Numbered from the stretch's first letter, positions 1 to 9,621 are shown. The stretch: DNA of 64,000 nt from Bacterioplanes sanyensis (GCF_014652515.1 NZ_BMYY01000001.1:587133-651132); one strand, 5' to 3'. Notes: generated by a model from the letters alone, not told the origin. Made by a program: numbers and translations.

Positions 1-1
1 C

Positions 2-1678
2 GTTATTTTCTTGGACGTTCGCGATCGCGAAGGTCTGGTTCAGGTGGTATTCGACCCAGATACGGTCGATGCCTTTAATACCGCCGACAGCGTGCGCTCT
101 GAATTTGTGGTGCAAATCACCGGTCGTGTGCGTGGTCGTCCGGAAGGCACCACCAATGACAATATGAAAACCGGCAAAATCGAAGTGCTGGGCAAAGAAA
201 TTAATATTGTTAATAAAGCAGCTACGCCACCGTTCCCTCTCGACGGCTACACCGACGTGGGCGAAGACATTCGTCTGAAATATCGCTACATGGATATGCG
301 TCGTCCGGAGATGCAAGAAAAACTGCGCTTCCGCTCTAAGGTGACTTCGCACATTCGTCGCTATTTGGAAGACAACGGCTTTTTGGACATTGAAACGCCG
401 ATTCTGACCCGTGCCACACCCGAAGGGGCACGTGACTACTTGGTGCCAAGTCGTACTCACGAAGGTTCGTTTTTTGCGCTGCCGCAATCACCACAGCTGT
501 TTAAGCAGCTGCTGATGGTGTCTGGTTTTGACCGTTATTATCAGATCGCCAAATGCTTCCGTGACGAAGACCTGCGCGCTGATCGTCAGCCTGAATTTAC
601 CCAAATCGATATCGAAGCGTCGTTTATCGACGAAGAGCAAATCATGGCGCTGACCCAGGGCATGATCTGCGAAATCTTTGAAAAAGAGCTGAATGTACAG
701 CTGGGTGAATTCCCACGCATGCCTTACCGCGAGGCAATGGAAAAATACGGTTCAGATAAGCCTGACCTGCGTATTCCGCTGCAGTTGGTGGACGTGGCTG
801 AGTTCCTGCAAGACATCGAATTTAAAGTGTTTGCCGGCCCTGCCAAAGATCCAAAAGGTCGTGTCGCTGCTCTGCGCGTACCGGGTGGTGCTGAAATTAG
901 CCGTAAGCAAATCGACGACTACACCAAGTTTGTCGGCATTTACGGTGCTAAAGGTTTGGCCTGGATTAAGGTCAACGAGATTGAAAAAGGTGTTGAAGGC
1001 CTGCAGTCACCGATCATTAAGTTCATTGGTGAAGAAAACACCATGAGCATTATGAACAAGCTGGGTGCAGAAAACGGCGATATCATCTTCTTTGGTGCTG
1101 ATAAAGAAGTGATTGTGAACGAAGCGCTGGGCGCGCTGCGTTGCAAGCTGGGTGAAGATTTAAATCTGTACACCTGCGACTGGGCGCCATTGTGGGTGGT
1201 CGACTTCCCCATGTTCGAAGAAACCAAAGACGGTGGCATTACCGCCATTCACCACCCATTTACCGCGCCAAGCTGCTCGCCAGAAGAGCTGAAAGCCGAG
1301 CCAACCAAAGCGCTGTCACGTGCCTACGATATGGTGCTGAACGGCTGTGAGCTGGGCGGTGGTTCGATTCGTATTCACGAGCAGTCAATGCAAGAAACGG
1401 TATTTGACGTCCTCGGTATCAGCGAGGAAGAGCAGCAAGAGAAGTTCGGCTTCCTGCTCGATGCTCTGAAATACGGCGCTCCTGTGCACGGTGGTTTGGC
1501 CTTTGGCCTCGACCGTCTGGTGATGTTGCTGACCGGCGCTAACTCGATTCGTGAAGTGATTGCCTTCCCGAAAACTCAGTCGGCGGCCTGTGTGATGACA
1601 GAAGCACCAGGCCAAGTCGGCAATGCCCAGTTGCGTGAGTTGCATATTAAGCTGCGTGATAAGCCGAAGGCTGAATAA
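2..1678 (+). CDS. aspS: Aspartyl-tRNA synthetase, 5'-truncated by window edge
   Basis: Class II aminoacyl-tRNA synthetase that charges tRNA-Asp in the cytoplasm. The reading frame is already open at base 2 and reads [11 protein letters not shown], the strand of the N-terminal OB-fold anticodon-binding domain, so roughly 35 N-terminal residues lie outside the window. Then follow class II motif 2 ([18 protein letters not shown]), the bacterial insertion domain in the middle, and motif 3 near the end ([12 protein letters not shown]). The end at about 555 visible residues fits the usual 590-residue bacterial enzyme. A strong terminator follows directly. Whether it is a discriminating or non-discriminating AspRS cannot be judged here. 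Confidence 0.97.
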   Translation, partial: VIFLDVRDREGLVQVVFDPDTVDAFNTADSVRSEFVVQITGRVRGRPEGTTNDNMKTGKIEVLGKEINIVNKAATPPFPLDGYTDVGEDIRLKYRYMDMRRPEMQEKLRFRSKVTSHIRRYLEDNGFLDIETPILTRATPEGARDYLVPSRTHEGSFFALPQSPQLFKQLLMVSGFDRYYQIAKCFRDEDLRADRQPEFTQIDIEASFIDEEQIMALTQGMICEIFEKELNVQLGEFPRMPYREAMEKYGSDKPDLRIPLQLVDVAEFLQDIEFKVFAGPAKDPKGRVAALRVPGGAEISRKQIDDYTKFVGIYGAKGLAWIKVNEIEKGVEGLQSPIIKFIGEENTMSIMNKLGAENGDIIFFGADKEVIVNEALGALRCKLGEDLNLYTCDWAPLWVVDFPMFEETKDGGITAIHHPFTAPSCSPEELKAEPTKALSRAYDMVLNGCELGGGSIRIHEQSMQETVFDVLGISEEEQQEKFGFLLDALKYGAPVHGGLAFGLDRLVMLLTGANSIREVIAFPKTQSAACVMTEAPGQVGNAQLRELHIKLRDKPKAE

Positions 1679-1696
1679 TCTCGTAGTAAATATCTG

Positions 1697-1740
1697 AAAG
1701 ACTCGGTGCCCAGCAGGGCACCGTCTTACCAGTCTTTTTT
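1697..1740 (+). terminator. Rho-independent terminator after aspS
   Basis: An 8-bp perfect stem (CGGTGCCC / GGGCACCG, loop AGCA, 1704-1723) is nested inside a second outer pairing AAAGACT / AGTCTTT (1697-1703 with 1731-1737), ending in a run of six T. It starts 19 bases after the aspS stop codon. Confidence 0.85.
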
Positions 1741-2016
1741 CGTATATTTCATTTCCTTTTATATCTCCTAAAAGTCTAAAAAATACTTTGTTATTCAGTG
1801 ACTCAATAACTGATGAGCGCTGCATGCATATGATGCAAGGTATTGTTTTTAAGTAGTTTTCCTCCTTGTTCAGCCTCGCTGAGCAGTGTCCTTTTATTTC
1901 TTTGTCTTTCATGACACTTCTTTAGATAACGTTTCGTTCTATGACTATTTGAGCAAGCCGGCTTGAGCCAGTGAGATTGTCTGGTCTTAACTGTCAGTCA
2001 CAACAAATAATAAAAC

Positions 2017-2046
2017 GCTCTCAGTCTGTTGGTTGAGGTTGAGAGC
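2017..2046 (+). promoter_or_regulatory. Hairpin in the leader of the cytochrome oxidase operon
   Basis: The 329 bases from 1741 to 2069 contain no credible gene. Just before the ctaC ribosome binding site lies a 7-bp inverted repeat, GCTCTCA (2017-2023) and TGAGAGC (2040-2046), with a 16-base loop. It could be a leader stem or a protein site. No convincing -35/-10 pair was recognised in this stretch. Confidence 0.3.
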
Positions 2047-2069
2047 CATCCTGCTTGCAGGGGGTGCTT

Positions 2070-3218
2070 ATGCGATCTGTCGTTGGGCTGCTGACCATTT
2101 GGCTATTATGGCCATTGGGAGTGGCTGCCAAGGAAGGAGAGGGCGTCGACTACGGGTCGCGCTGGAACATGACCACGGGGGTAACGGAGCTCAGCCGCGA
2201 AGTACATTCCCTTCATATGATTATCTTCGCCATTTGTGTCGCCATTGCGGTGGTCGTATTCGGCGTCATGTTTTGGTCACTGATTCGCTATCGCCGCAGC
2301 CAAAACAAAAAATCGGCGCACTTTCATGAAAGTACCGCAGTCGAAATACTGTGGACGGCGATTCCCGTTGTTATTTTGGTGGCGATGGCGGTGCCAGCCA
2401 CCGCGACACTCAAAAAAATTTACGACGCCAGTGAGTCGGAAGTGGATGTGTTGGTCACGGGTTACCAGTGGCGTTGGCGCTATGAATATTTAAATGAAGG
2501 CGTGTCGTTTTTTTCAAACTTATCGACGCCGGCTGAGCAAATCAAAAATCAGCAGCAAAAGTCAGATACTTATTTGCTCGAAGTCGATGAGCCTCTCGTG
2601 GTGCCCGTGGGCACAAAGGTCCGTTTTTTATTGACATCGAATGACGTGATTCACTCCTGGTGGGTGCCTGAACTGGCGGTTAAAAAAGACGCTGTACCCG
2701 GGTTTATAAACGAAAGTTGGACTCGCATTGAAGAGCCGGGCACTTACCGCGGTCAGTGTGCTGAGCTGTGCGGGCGCAACCATGCCTTTATGCCGGTTGA
2801 AGTGAAAGCGGTTAGCCAGGATGAATTTCAACAATTCTTGGCACAAAAACGTGCTCAGGCTGAGGCTGAAAAAGCCAGCGAAAGCAAGCAATGGAGTAAA
2901 GATGAGTTGATGGCCAAAGGCGAGCAGGTCTATGCCACTTATTGCTCAGCTTGCCACCAGCCACAAGGGCAAGGTTTGCCGCCGGCATTCCCGGCGCTGG
3001 CAGGCAATGCCAATATGATCGAAGCCAGTGGCTTGCAAGGGCACATCGAGCGAGTTTTATACGGCAAATCGGGTACAGCAATGCCAGGTTTTGCTGAAAC
3101 CCTTTCAGCAGCGGACATTGCAGCCGTGGTGACCTATGAGCGCAATGCCTGGGGCAATGATGCCGGTGATGTTGTTCAACCTGAGACCATCAATACCATG
3201 CTGGGCGGGGAGAAATGA
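2070..3218 (+). CDS. ctaC: Cytochrome c oxidase subunit II with fused cytochrome c domain
   Basis: Subunit II of an aa3-type terminal oxidase; it takes electrons from cytochrome c and passes them through the binuclear CuA centre to subunit I. The 382-residue protein opens with a signal peptide (MRSVVGLLTIWLLWPLGVAA), then two membrane helices (about residues 50-75 and 100-120). A periplasmic cupredoxin domain follows with CuA ligands C230, C234, H238 and M241 in GQCAELCGRNHAFM. A C-terminal c-type cytochrome domain has heme motif CSACH (C292, C295, H296) and a likely axial Met in GTAMPGF, making this a caa3-like subunit. Start 2070 was chosen because GCAGGGGG precedes it at good distance and the signal peptide then begins correctly. 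It overlaps ctaD by four bases. Confidence 0.96.
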   Translation: MRSVVGLLTIWLLWPLGVAAKEGEGVDYGSRWNMTTGVTELSREVHSLHMIIFAICVAIAVVVFGVMFWSLIRYRRSQNKKSAHFHESTAVEILWTAIPVVILVAMAVPATATLKKIYDASESEVDVLVTGYQWRWRYEYLNEGVSFFSNLSTPAEQIKNQQQKSDTYLLEVDEPLVVPVGTKVRFLLTSNDVIHSWWVPELAVKKDAVPGFINESWTRIEEPGTYRGQCAELCGRNHAFMPVEVKAVSQDEFQQFLAQKRAQAEAEKASESKQWSKDELMAKGEQVYATYCSACHQPQGQGLPPAFPALAGNANMIEASGLQGHIERVLYGKSGTAMPGFAETLSAADIAAVVTYERNAWGNDAGDVVQPETINTMLGGEK

Positions 3219-4816
3219 GTATGCAGATGCAAACGGAACACGCTCATGAGCCACCAAGGGGTTGGATGCGTTGGTTGCTGACCACCAATCATAAAGAAAT
3301 CGGTAGCCTGTATTTGCTGTTTTCGCTGGCGATGTTGTTTGTTGGCGGCATTATGGCGTTGATTATCCGTGCTGAATTATTCCAGCCGGGTTTGCAGTTG
3401 ATTCAGCCAGAATTCTTTAATCAGATGACTACTATGCATGGCTTGATCATGGTGTTTGGTGCCGTGATGCCAGCGTTTGTTGGGTTGGCCAACTGGATGA
3501 TACCGCTGCAAATAGGCGCACCGGATATGGCGTTGCCGCGTTTGAATAATTTCAGCTTCTGGCTGTTGCCGATAGCGTTTGGTTTATTGTTGTCGACGTT
3601 ATGGATGGAAGGCGGTGGCCCCAATTTTGGTTGGACGTTTTATGCACCACTTTCAACTACCTACGCGCCTCCGTCCACCAGTTTCTTTATTTTATCCATT
3701 CATATTGCCGGCATTAGCTCGATATTGGGTGCCATTAATATCATTGCCACCATTTTTAATATGCGCACGCCAGGTATGCGTTTGATGGATATGTCTCTGT
3801 TTGTCTGGACTTGGCTGATTACGGCATTTTTGCTGGTGGCTGTGATGCCGGTGTTGGCCGGTGTGGTGACCATGATGTTGTTGGATATTAACTTTGGCAC
3901 CAGCTTTTTTAATGCCGCAGGTGGCGGTGACCCTGTGTTATTCCAGCACTTATTCTGGTTTTTTGGCCACCCAGAAGTGTACATCATGATCCTGCCGGCC
4001 TTTGGCATTGTCTCTTTGATTGTACCGACGTTTGCTCGTAAGCGTTTATTTGGTTATCGCTCCATGGTTTATGCCACGGCTTCTATTGCGATACTGTCGT
4101 TTACTGTGTGGGCGCACCATATGTTCACTGTCGGGTTGCCACTTGCTGCGCAGCTATTCTTTATGTACATGACCATGCTGATTGCTGTACCCACTGGGGT
4201 AAAAGTCTTCAACTGGATAGCCACTTTGTTCCGTGGGTCCATTAGCTTTGAAGTGCCTATGCTGTTCGCCTTGGCGTTTATAGTGCAGTTTACAATTGGT
4301 GGGCTGTCGGGTGTGATGCTGGCTATTGTTCCGGCGGATTATCAGTATCACGATACCTATTTTGTGGTGGCACATTTCCATTATGTGCTGGTGCCAGGCG
4401 CGCTTTTTGCCATCATTGCCGGTGTTTATTATTGGCTGCCGAAATGGACGGGGTTTTACCCCAGTGAAAGTCTTGGCAAGTTGCACTTCTGGCTATCTGT
4501 GATCGGGGTTAACCTGACTTTCTTCCCCATGCATTTCTCTGGCCTGGCGGGCATGCCACGCCGCATACCAGATTACGCTTTGCAGTTTGCCGACTTTAAT
4601 ATGGTGTCGTCTCTAGGGGCCTTTATTTTTGGTCTATCGCAGATACTGCTACTGATTGTGATTTATCGCTGTGTCAAAGGCGGCAAGCCTGCGCCAGCGA
4701 AACCATGGGAAGGTGCAGAAGGTTTAGAATGGACGGTGCCCAGCCCAGCGCCACTGCATACCTTTGAGCAGCCGCCCGTGTTTGATCCACAACGTGACTC
4801 GCCCAGTCGCGCGTGA
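3215..4816 (+). CDS. ctaD: Cytochrome c oxidase subunit I
   Basis: Catalytic heme-copper oxidase subunit that reduces O2 to water at the heme a3-CuB site and pumps protons across the inner membrane. The 533 residues hold about twelve membrane helices. Visible landmarks are MHGLIMVFG (heme a ligand), WFFGHPEVYIMILP with the CuB histidine and cross-linked tyrosine typical of A-type oxidases, WAHHMF (CuB histidines) and AHFHYVLVPG (heme a and a3 histidines). The start overlaps the ctaC stop in ATGA, implying translational coupling. The HPEVY motif places it in family A, not among cbb3 oxidases. Confidence 0.97.
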   Translation: MSMQMQTEHAHEPPRGWMRWLLTTNHKEIGSLYLLFSLAMLFVGGIMALIIRAELFQPGLQLIQPEFFNQMTTMHGLIMVFGAVMPAFVGLANWMIPLQIGAPDMALPRLNNFSFWLLPIAFGLLLSTLWMEGGGPNFGWTFYAPLSTTYAPPSTSFFILSIHIAGISSILGAINIIATIFNMRTPGMRLMDMSLFVWTWLITAFLLVAVMPVLAGVVTMMLLDINFGTSFFNAAGGGDPVLFQHLFWFFGHPEVYIMILPAFGIVSLIVPTFARKRLFGYRSMVYATASIAILSFTVWAHHMFTVGLPLAAQLFFMYMTMLIAVPTGVKVFNWIATLFRGSISFEVPMLFALAFIVQFTIGGLSGVMLAIVPADYQYHDTYFVVAHFHYVLVPGALFAIIAGVYYWLPKWTGFYPSESLGKLHFWLSVIGVNLTFFPMHFSGLAGMPRRIPDYALQFADFNMVSSLGAFIFGLSQILLLIVIYRCVKGGKPAPAKPWEGAEGLEWTVPSPAPLHTFEQPPVFDPQRDSPSRA

Positions 4817-4824
4817 GGTGAATC

Positions 4825-5388
4825 ATGAGCGAGCAGCAGCGTGGAGTTCGTAAAACACTGTGGCAGTTATCTGGTCTGTTAGTGCTGATGGTGATCTTTA
4901 CCATCGCCTTGGTGCCACTTTACGACGTATTTTGTGAAGTCACCGGTCTTAACGGTAAACCCAGAAGGGTCGATGATGCAGCCTTGCAGGCTGCTCTAAG
5001 TCGCTCTCAGCAAAGGCCGCTTCAGATGCAGTTCGTAACCCGAGTTGGGCAAGGTCTGCCGGTACAGTTTCGATCGCAGCAGGCAGCGCAGCGGCCGGTC
5101 GTCGGCGGTCGCAATCAAACGCATTTTACCTTTGAAAATCAGAGTGACACTGATTTGTTGGTGCGCACGGTCCCTAGTATCAGCCCACCTGAAGCCAGCC
5201 CTCATATTTTGAAAATCGAATGCTTCTGTTTTCAGGAAATGGTGCTGAAAGCGGGCGAGAAAAAACAGGTGGGCTTGATGTATTTAGTCGGGGCCAAGCT
5301 GCCTGATCATGTGGCTGCGGTCACCCTTTCGTATACGGTCTATCCGGTTGCTGACGCGCCGGCTGTGGCTGAGGAGGCATCTTTATGA
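4825..5388 (+). CDS. ctaG: Cytochrome c oxidase assembly protein CtaG (Cox11)
   Basis: Copper chaperone that delivers Cu to the CuB site of subunit I. The 187-residue protein has one N-terminal membrane anchor (about residues 12-32, ending LVPLYDVFCEVTG) and a periplasmic immunoglobulin-like domain with the copper-binding pair in IECFCFQEM. Length matches the Cox11 family. It sits 8 bases behind ctaD and overlaps ctaE by four bases (ATGA), so it belongs to the same operon. Confidence 0.95.
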   Translation: MSEQQRGVRKTLWQLSGLLVLMVIFTIALVPLYDVFCEVTGLNGKPRRVDDAALQAALSRSQQRPLQMQFVTRVGQGLPVQFRSQQAAQRPVVGGRNQTHFTFENQSDTDLLVRTVPSISPPEASPHILKIECFCFQEMVLKAGEKKQVGLMYLVGAKLPDHVAAVTLSYTVYPVADAPAVAEEASL

Positions 5389-6242
5389 GCGGTTCTTATT
5401 ATGTACCAGCGGCCAGTCATTGGCCAATTGCTGCTGTGGTTGCCATTGCCTTGATGGCCGTGGGAGCTGGCAATGAGCTGGCCTATGGGCGCGGCGGCAT
5501 GCTGCTGGTATTCGGTTTGCTCGGCATTATGTGGGTGATTTTTCACTGGTTTGCCGATGTCGTGCGTGAATCTCGGGCAGGCTTGTACGATGAGCAAATG
5601 GATCGCTCTTTTCGCCAAGGGATGGGCTGGTTTATTTTTTCTGAAGTCATGTTTTTTGCTGCTTTTTTTGGCACGCTGTTTTATGTGCGTGCTTTTGCTC
5701 TGCCTTGGTTGGACGGAGAAGGGGCTAAGGGCATTACCGCCTTATTGTGGCCAGATTTCACAGCAAGCTGGCCCTTGATGTCACCGCCATCGTCAGAAGT
5801 GAAGGGGCCAACGGGCACCGTCGACCCTTGGCATTTGCCGCTGATTAACACCGTGCTACTGATTAGTTCTAGTGTGACGCTGACCTTGGCGCATCATGCG
5901 CTGAAGGTTGATAAGCGCTTCACCTGCTTAAACTGGTTGGGTCTGACTCTGGTATTAGGTGCGGTGTTTCTGGTGGTACAGGGCATTGAATATGTAGAAG
6001 CCTACCAGCAGCTGGGGTTGACACTGCAGGCGGGTATTTATGGCGGAACTTTCTTTTTGCTCACTGGCTTTCACGGTATTCACGTTACCTTGGGCGCAAT
6101 TATTTTGGCCGTGATGTGGCTACGGCTGATGAACGGGCACTTTTCCGGCCATCAGCATTTTGGTTTTGAGGCGGCGGCGTGGTATTGGCATTTTGTCGAT
6201 GTGGTTTGGATCGGCCTGTTCTTATTTGTGTATGTTTTTTAA
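5385..6242 (+). CDS. ctaE: Cytochrome c oxidase subunit III
   Basis: Third core subunit of the aa3 oxidase, an all-helical membrane protein that stabilises subunit I and its proton uptake. The 285 residues hold seven predicted helices. Family motifs include FFSEVMFFAAFFGTLFYVRAF-like text around residues 80-105 and the C-terminal GFHGIHVTLGAI and AAWYWHFVDVVWIGLF. It ends three bases from the convergent small gene at 6246-6431. The start is coupled to ctaG. Confidence 0.96.
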   Translation: MSGSYYVPAASHWPIAAVVAIALMAVGAGNELAYGRGGMLLVFGLLGIMWVIFHWFADVVRESRAGLYDEQMDRSFRQGMGWFIFSEVMFFAAFFGTLFYVRAFALPWLDGEGAKGITALLWPDFTASWPLMSPPSSEVKGPTGTVDPWHLPLINTVLLISSSVTLTLAHHALKVDKRFTCLNWLGLTLVLGAVFLVVQGIEYVEAYQQLGLTLQAGIYGGTFFLLTGFHGIHVTLGAIILAVMWLRLMNGHFSGHQHFGFEAAAWYWHFVDVVWIGLFLFVYVF

Positions 6243-6245
6243 AAA

Positions 6246-6431
6246 TTACAGCTGGCCGCTGCTAAAGCCATAAATAAGCGTTATCACCAGCAGCACAGCA
6301 CAACCAATGCGCCATTTCAGCGAGGTTAACAGGCGCTTTGATTGACCATTGTCACGCAGTAAAAAGCCGGCGCCAGCCATTAGGCTGGCCAACATAATAA
6401 GGAATAAAACGGCGATGATGGCATGTAACAA
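6246..6431 (-). CDS. DUF2909 twin-transmembrane protein
   Basis: A 61-residue protein made almost only of two hydrophobic helices (residues about 3-25 and 43-58) with a short charged loop containing RDNGQSKRL. It matches the DUF2909 family, which is regularly found at this exact place, antisense between the subunit III and SURF1 genes of Pseudomonas-type oxidase clusters. The function is unknown; position suggests a role in oxidase assembly or membrane packing. It is the only minus-strand gene in the cluster. Confidence 0.8.
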   Translation of the reverse strand: MLHAIIAVLFLIMLASLMAGAGFLLRDNGQSKRLLTSLKWRIGCAVLLVITLIYGFSSGQL

Positions 6432-6452
6432 AATATCGTCCTTTTTAATTCA

Positions 6453-7196
6453 ATGGCTGTCACAGTAGGCATGACGGTGTTTTTGGGGTCAAGCCCAGCG
6501 CAGCGTATTTGGCCTATCGGTCGCTATCTTTGGTATCTGTTTTGGTGCTCGTTGCTGGCGCTGGGTTTGGTGTTGGCTCATTGGCAATATCAGCGCGCCG
6601 CCGACAAGCGTCAATTGCAATCTCATGCCGACATATGGCGGCCCGATCAAGCCGCGCAAAGCCAGCCGTCTTCTGGGCAAGCAATCGAGATTCAGGGGCA
6701 CTGGTTGTTGCAGCACAGTTACTGGCTAGATAACCGCCAATATCAAGGCGCGGTGGGCGTTGCATTAATTACACCTTTGATTAACACGCAGGGCGAAGTG
6801 TTTTTGGTGGATCGTGGCTTTGAGGCCACGGGTGGGCATCGCCAAAGCTTAGCATTACCAGCGGAAGGTCCATCAGAGCTGGTAACTGTTCGAGGCATTT
6901 GGCAATCCTGGCAGAGCAAGCAGCCTCTGGTATTGGGGCAGTTGCAGGAGGGGAATCGACTGCAGGCTTTACTGGCGCAAGACTGGCAGCAGCGTTTGCA
7001 TCCTTTAGAGCTGGCTTATCTGGGGGTGCTGCATCAGCACAATGGCACCCGACCAGCATGGTGGCAGCCGCTTGCTATGCCACCGGAGAGGCATCTGGGT
7101 TATGCGATGCAGTGGCTATTGCTGGCACTGCTGGCGGCATTGATGGCGTTGATGGCGGATCCATGGAGGAAAGCAAAATGTGGCGACCAAGAATAA
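6453..7196 (+). CDS. SURF1 family oxidase biogenesis protein
   Basis: SURF1/Shy1-type factor that helps insert heme a during assembly of cytochrome oxidase. The 247-residue protein has the expected fold order: N-terminal helix (about residues 25-45), periplasmic domain with GHWLLQHSYWLDNRQYQG and VFLVDRGFEA, and a C-terminal helix (about 215-237, HLGYAMQWLLLALLAALMAL). Start 6453 is the first ATG; a second at 6471 is possible, as neither has a clear ribosome binding site. It overlaps the next gene by 19 bases. Confidence 0.9.
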   Translation: MAVTVGMTVFLGSSPAQRIWPIGRYLWYLFWCSLLALGLVLAHWQYQRAADKRQLQSHADIWRPDQAAQSQPSSGQAIEIQGHWLLQHSYWLDNRQYQGAVGVALITPLINTQGEVFLVDRGFEATGGHRQSLALPAEGPSELVTVRGIWQSWQSKQPLVLGQLQEGNRLQALLAQDWQQRLHPLELAYLGVLHQHNGTRPAWWQPLAMPPERHLGYAMQWLLLALLAALMALMADPWRKAKCGDQE

Positions 7197-7684
7197 AGCT
7201 GTTGCTGTTGCTACTGGTGTTGGCAGCGCCGGTTCCGGTGGCTTGGGCCATGTGGCATTGGCAGTGGATGGTGCCTGATGGTGTGGGAGTGGAGGCTCTG
7301 GTGCAGCCGCAAATCGCGCCGCTCACCCAGTGGTTGCCAGAATTTGGCGATGAGCACCAAGCGGATTTTTATTTGCTGCTAAATTGCCAGCAGCAGTGCC
7401 CGGCTGAGCGCATTTGGCGTATTCATAGGGCGTTGGGTCGCGATGCTGAGCGGGTGTGGCGCTGGCGTGTGGGCGAAACGCTGTCGCAGTCTGGGCTTCC
7501 GGGTGAATCCCTAAAAGCGGTGCCGGCGCCGTTTAAGGCCCCGTTAGCGCTTGCCGATCACCAAGGTCGCATCGTGTTGCTGTTCCAACATCTAGATGAC
7601 CGACAAATATTGCGCGATGTGCGCTACGTGCTCAAGCGCGTGCCTGCTAAGCCGGATTATTGGCTGGAGGATCAAGATGACTGA
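7178..7684 (+). CDS. Small membrane-anchored protein of the oxidase cluster, unknown function
   Basis: A 168-residue protein with one N-terminal hydrophobic helix (residues 6-24, rich in Leu) and a predicted periplasmic domain. A CQQQCPAE sequence in the middle might bind metal or form a disulfide. The same position between SURF1 and ctaA is held in Pseudomonas by a conserved protein of similar size, so a role in oxidase assembly is inferred. Start 7178 has GGAGGA eight bases upstream; ATG 7163 would place the same Shine-Dalgarno inside the gene. The stop overlaps the ctaA start by eight bases. Confidence 0.7.
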   Translation: MWRPRIKLLLLLLVLAAPVPVAWAMWHWQWMVPDGVGVEALVQPQIAPLTQWLPEFGDEHQADFYLLLNCQQQCPAERIWRIHRALGRDAERVWRWRVGETLSQSGLPGESLKAVPAPFKAPLALADHQGRIVLLFQHLDDRQILRDVRYVLKRVPAKPDYWLEDQDD

Positions 7685-8717
7685 TTCTGTTCGCACTATT
7701 CGCTCGCTGGCGTTAGGTGGCAGTGTTTTTTGCTTTGTGGTGGTGCTGGTGGGCGTGGCCACGCGCTTAATGGATGCTGGCTTGGGGTGTCCTGATTGGC
7801 CCGGTTGTTATGGTCGCTTAGTCGTGCCCGATGCCGAGACGGCCGCACGCTTTTCATCGCAGCCGTTAGAGCCGGTGAAGGCTTGGATGGAAATGATCCA
7901 TCGCTATCTCGCCAGTTCGTTGGGGCTGCTGGCGCTGGTGGCGGTTGGCTTAGCTTGGCGGATTCGTCGCCAACAACCTTCGATTTTTCGTTGGGCCCTC
8001 GCTTTATTGCTGATGATGCTGCTTCAGGGCGCGTTTGGTGCCTGGACGGTGACGTTGCAGTTATGGCCTCAGGTCGTGACGGCGCACCTGCTGGGTGGAC
8101 TCACTTGTTTGTCGTTGTTTGTCGCTCTGTATTGGTGCTGTAAGCGTACAGAGCCATCTGCTGCCAAGCTGAACCTGGCAGCCCGGCGCTCACTGCGTCG
8201 TCGTTTGGCTTTGCTGTTGTCGGTGTTGGTGCTGCAAGTTGCGCTGGGTGGATGGACGTCCAGCAACTACGCCGGCACCGGCTGCGTTGGCTTTCCGACT
8301 TGCAACGGTGAGTGGTGGCCAGCGATGGATATGTCGGAAGGTTTTCATATTACCCAATCCATTGGCCCGCATTATCTGTATGGCCAATTGCATGCTGAAG
8401 CACGCACGGCAATTCATTTTATGCATCGCCTTAATGCTGTGTTGTTGGGGGTGGTGTTGCTATTTGCCTGGCACGGCGCGCGCCGCTGTCACAGTCAGGC
8501 ACAGCGTCCATTGGGTGTGATGATGGGGCTGTATGCATTGCAAATTGCACTGGCGATCATTCTGGTGACCCAAGGCATGCCGCTGTGGATCGCTTTGGCG
8601 CATACGGCGGTGGCGGCAGGTTTGTTGGTGCTGGTGCTGTATGCCTGGCGTCAGGCGGGGCGGGTTTATGAAAGTCAGGATTGCTCTTTGGCAATGGCGG
8701 AGGTGACCTATGAATGA
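7677..8717 (+). CDS. ctaA: Heme A synthase (COX15/CtaA family)
   Basis: Oxidises the C8 methyl of heme O to a formyl group, giving heme A for the oxidase encoded upstream. The 346 residues form eight helices in two similar halves. Candidate heme-ligand histidines are in EMIHRYLAS and MHRLNAV, and paired cysteines appear in GCPDWPGCYG and GCVGFPTCNG, as in the two-disulfide type of CtaA. The start was placed at 7677, because an upstream extension only adds residues that overlap the previous gene. It overlaps ctaB by eight bases. Confidence 0.95.
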   Translation: MTDSVRTIRSLALGGSVFCFVVVLVGVATRLMDAGLGCPDWPGCYGRLVVPDAETAARFSSQPLEPVKAWMEMIHRYLASSLGLLALVAVGLAWRIRRQQPSIFRWALALLLMMLLQGAFGAWTVTLQLWPQVVTAHLLGGLTCLSLFVALYWCCKRTEPSAAKLNLAARRSLRRRLALLLSVLVLQVALGGWTSSNYAGTGCVGFPTCNGEWWPAMDMSEGFHITQSIGPHYLYGQLHAEARTAIHFMHRLNAVLLGVVLLFAWHGARRCHSQAQRPLGVMMGLYALQIALAIILVTQGMPLWIALAHTAVAAGLLVLVLYAWRQAGRVYESQDCSLAMAEVTYE

Positions 8718-9621
8718 TTCGATGTTAGTGGTTCAGCGCCGCATTCGCTGGCGTGATTATTGGGAGTTAGGCAAGCCTCGGGTAGTCATGGTGATGTTGG
8801 TATGCGCCTTGGTAGGGGCGTTATTAGCGCGACCAGGGCTGCCAGATGTAAGCCTGTTGCTGTTGGCTATGGTGGGCATCGGCCTTGCGTCCATGGGGGC
8901 GGCAGCGTTTAACCATTTGTTGGATCAGCGCTTCGATCGCCTGATGGTGCGCACCGCGCGCCGGCCTTTGGCGCAAGGCCGATTACACCCCTGGCAGGTG
9001 TTTGCTTACGCCAGTGCTTTGTCGGTGTTGGGGTTATGGCTGTTGGCGGTTTGGGTGAATGAGCTAACGGCGGCATTAACCGCGGCGTCATTGTTGGGGT
9101 ACGCGCTGATTTATACCGCCTTTTTAAAACACGCGACGCCACAAAATATCACCATCGGCGGTCTGGCAGGGGCGGCACCACCGCTGTTGGGCTGGACAGC
9201 GGTCAGTGGTCAGCTCGAAGGCGATGCCATCTTATTGGTGTTGATTATCTTTGCTTGGACGCCATCGCATTTTTGGGTGCTGGCGATTCATAAGCATGAG
9301 GAGTATCGCCGTGCGGGTGTGCCCATGCTGCCGGTAACGCACGGCTTGGCGTTCACACGTTTGCAGGTATGGCTGTATGCCTGGCTGACGGTGGCGGCGA
9401 CGCTGATGCCGTTTGTAACCGGCATGAGTGGCTGGATTTATCTGGCCGCGGTGCTGTTACTCAATGCCCGCTGGCTGTGGTTTAACGGGCGGGTATTTTA
9501 TCGCCCGCAAGACACAGATGTGCCGATGCAGGCGTTCTGGTTTTCAATTCGCTACCTTCTCTGGCTGTTCGCGGCTTTGTTGTTGGACCACTTTGTGGCG
9601 CTGGCCTTGATGGGGCGTTGA
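8710..9621 (+). CDS. ctaB: Protoheme IX farnesyltransferase (heme O synthase)
   Basis: UbiA-family prenyltransferase that adds a farnesyl group to heme b to make heme O, the substrate of CtaA. The 303 residues have about nine helices and two polar prenyl-diphosphate sites: NHLLDQRFDRLMVRT in the first half and WTPSHFWVLAIHKHEEYRRAGVPML in two blocks in the second half, with the conserved YRRAGVPMLP segment. This ends the oxidase operon. Its last 78 bases overlap, on the opposite strand, the 3' end of the acyltransferase gene. Confidence 0.95.
   Translation: MNDSMLVVQRRIRWRDYWELGKPRVVMVMLVCALVGALLARPGLPDVSLLLLAMVGIGLASMGAAAFNHLLDQRFDRLMVRTARRPLAQGRLHPWQVFAYASALSVLGLWLLAVWVNELTAALTAASLLGYALIYTAFLKHATPQNITIGGLAGAAPPLLGWTAVSGQLEGDAILLVLIIFAWTPSHFWVLAIHKHEEYRRAGVPMLPVTHGLAFTRLQVWLYAWLTVAATLMPFVTGMSGWIYLAAVLLLNARWLWFNGRVFYRPQDTDVPMQAFWFSIRYLLWLFAALLLDHFVALALMGR

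Noticed and set aside
1385..1912. Minus-strand gene downstream of aspS
   Set aside because: Half of it lies antisense inside aspS, it crosses the terminator and encodes no recognisable domain.
6899..7177. Extended N-terminus for the small oxidase-cluster protein
   Set aside because: The extension lies inside SURF1 in another frame; a good Shine-Dalgarno and signal-like helix begin at 7178.
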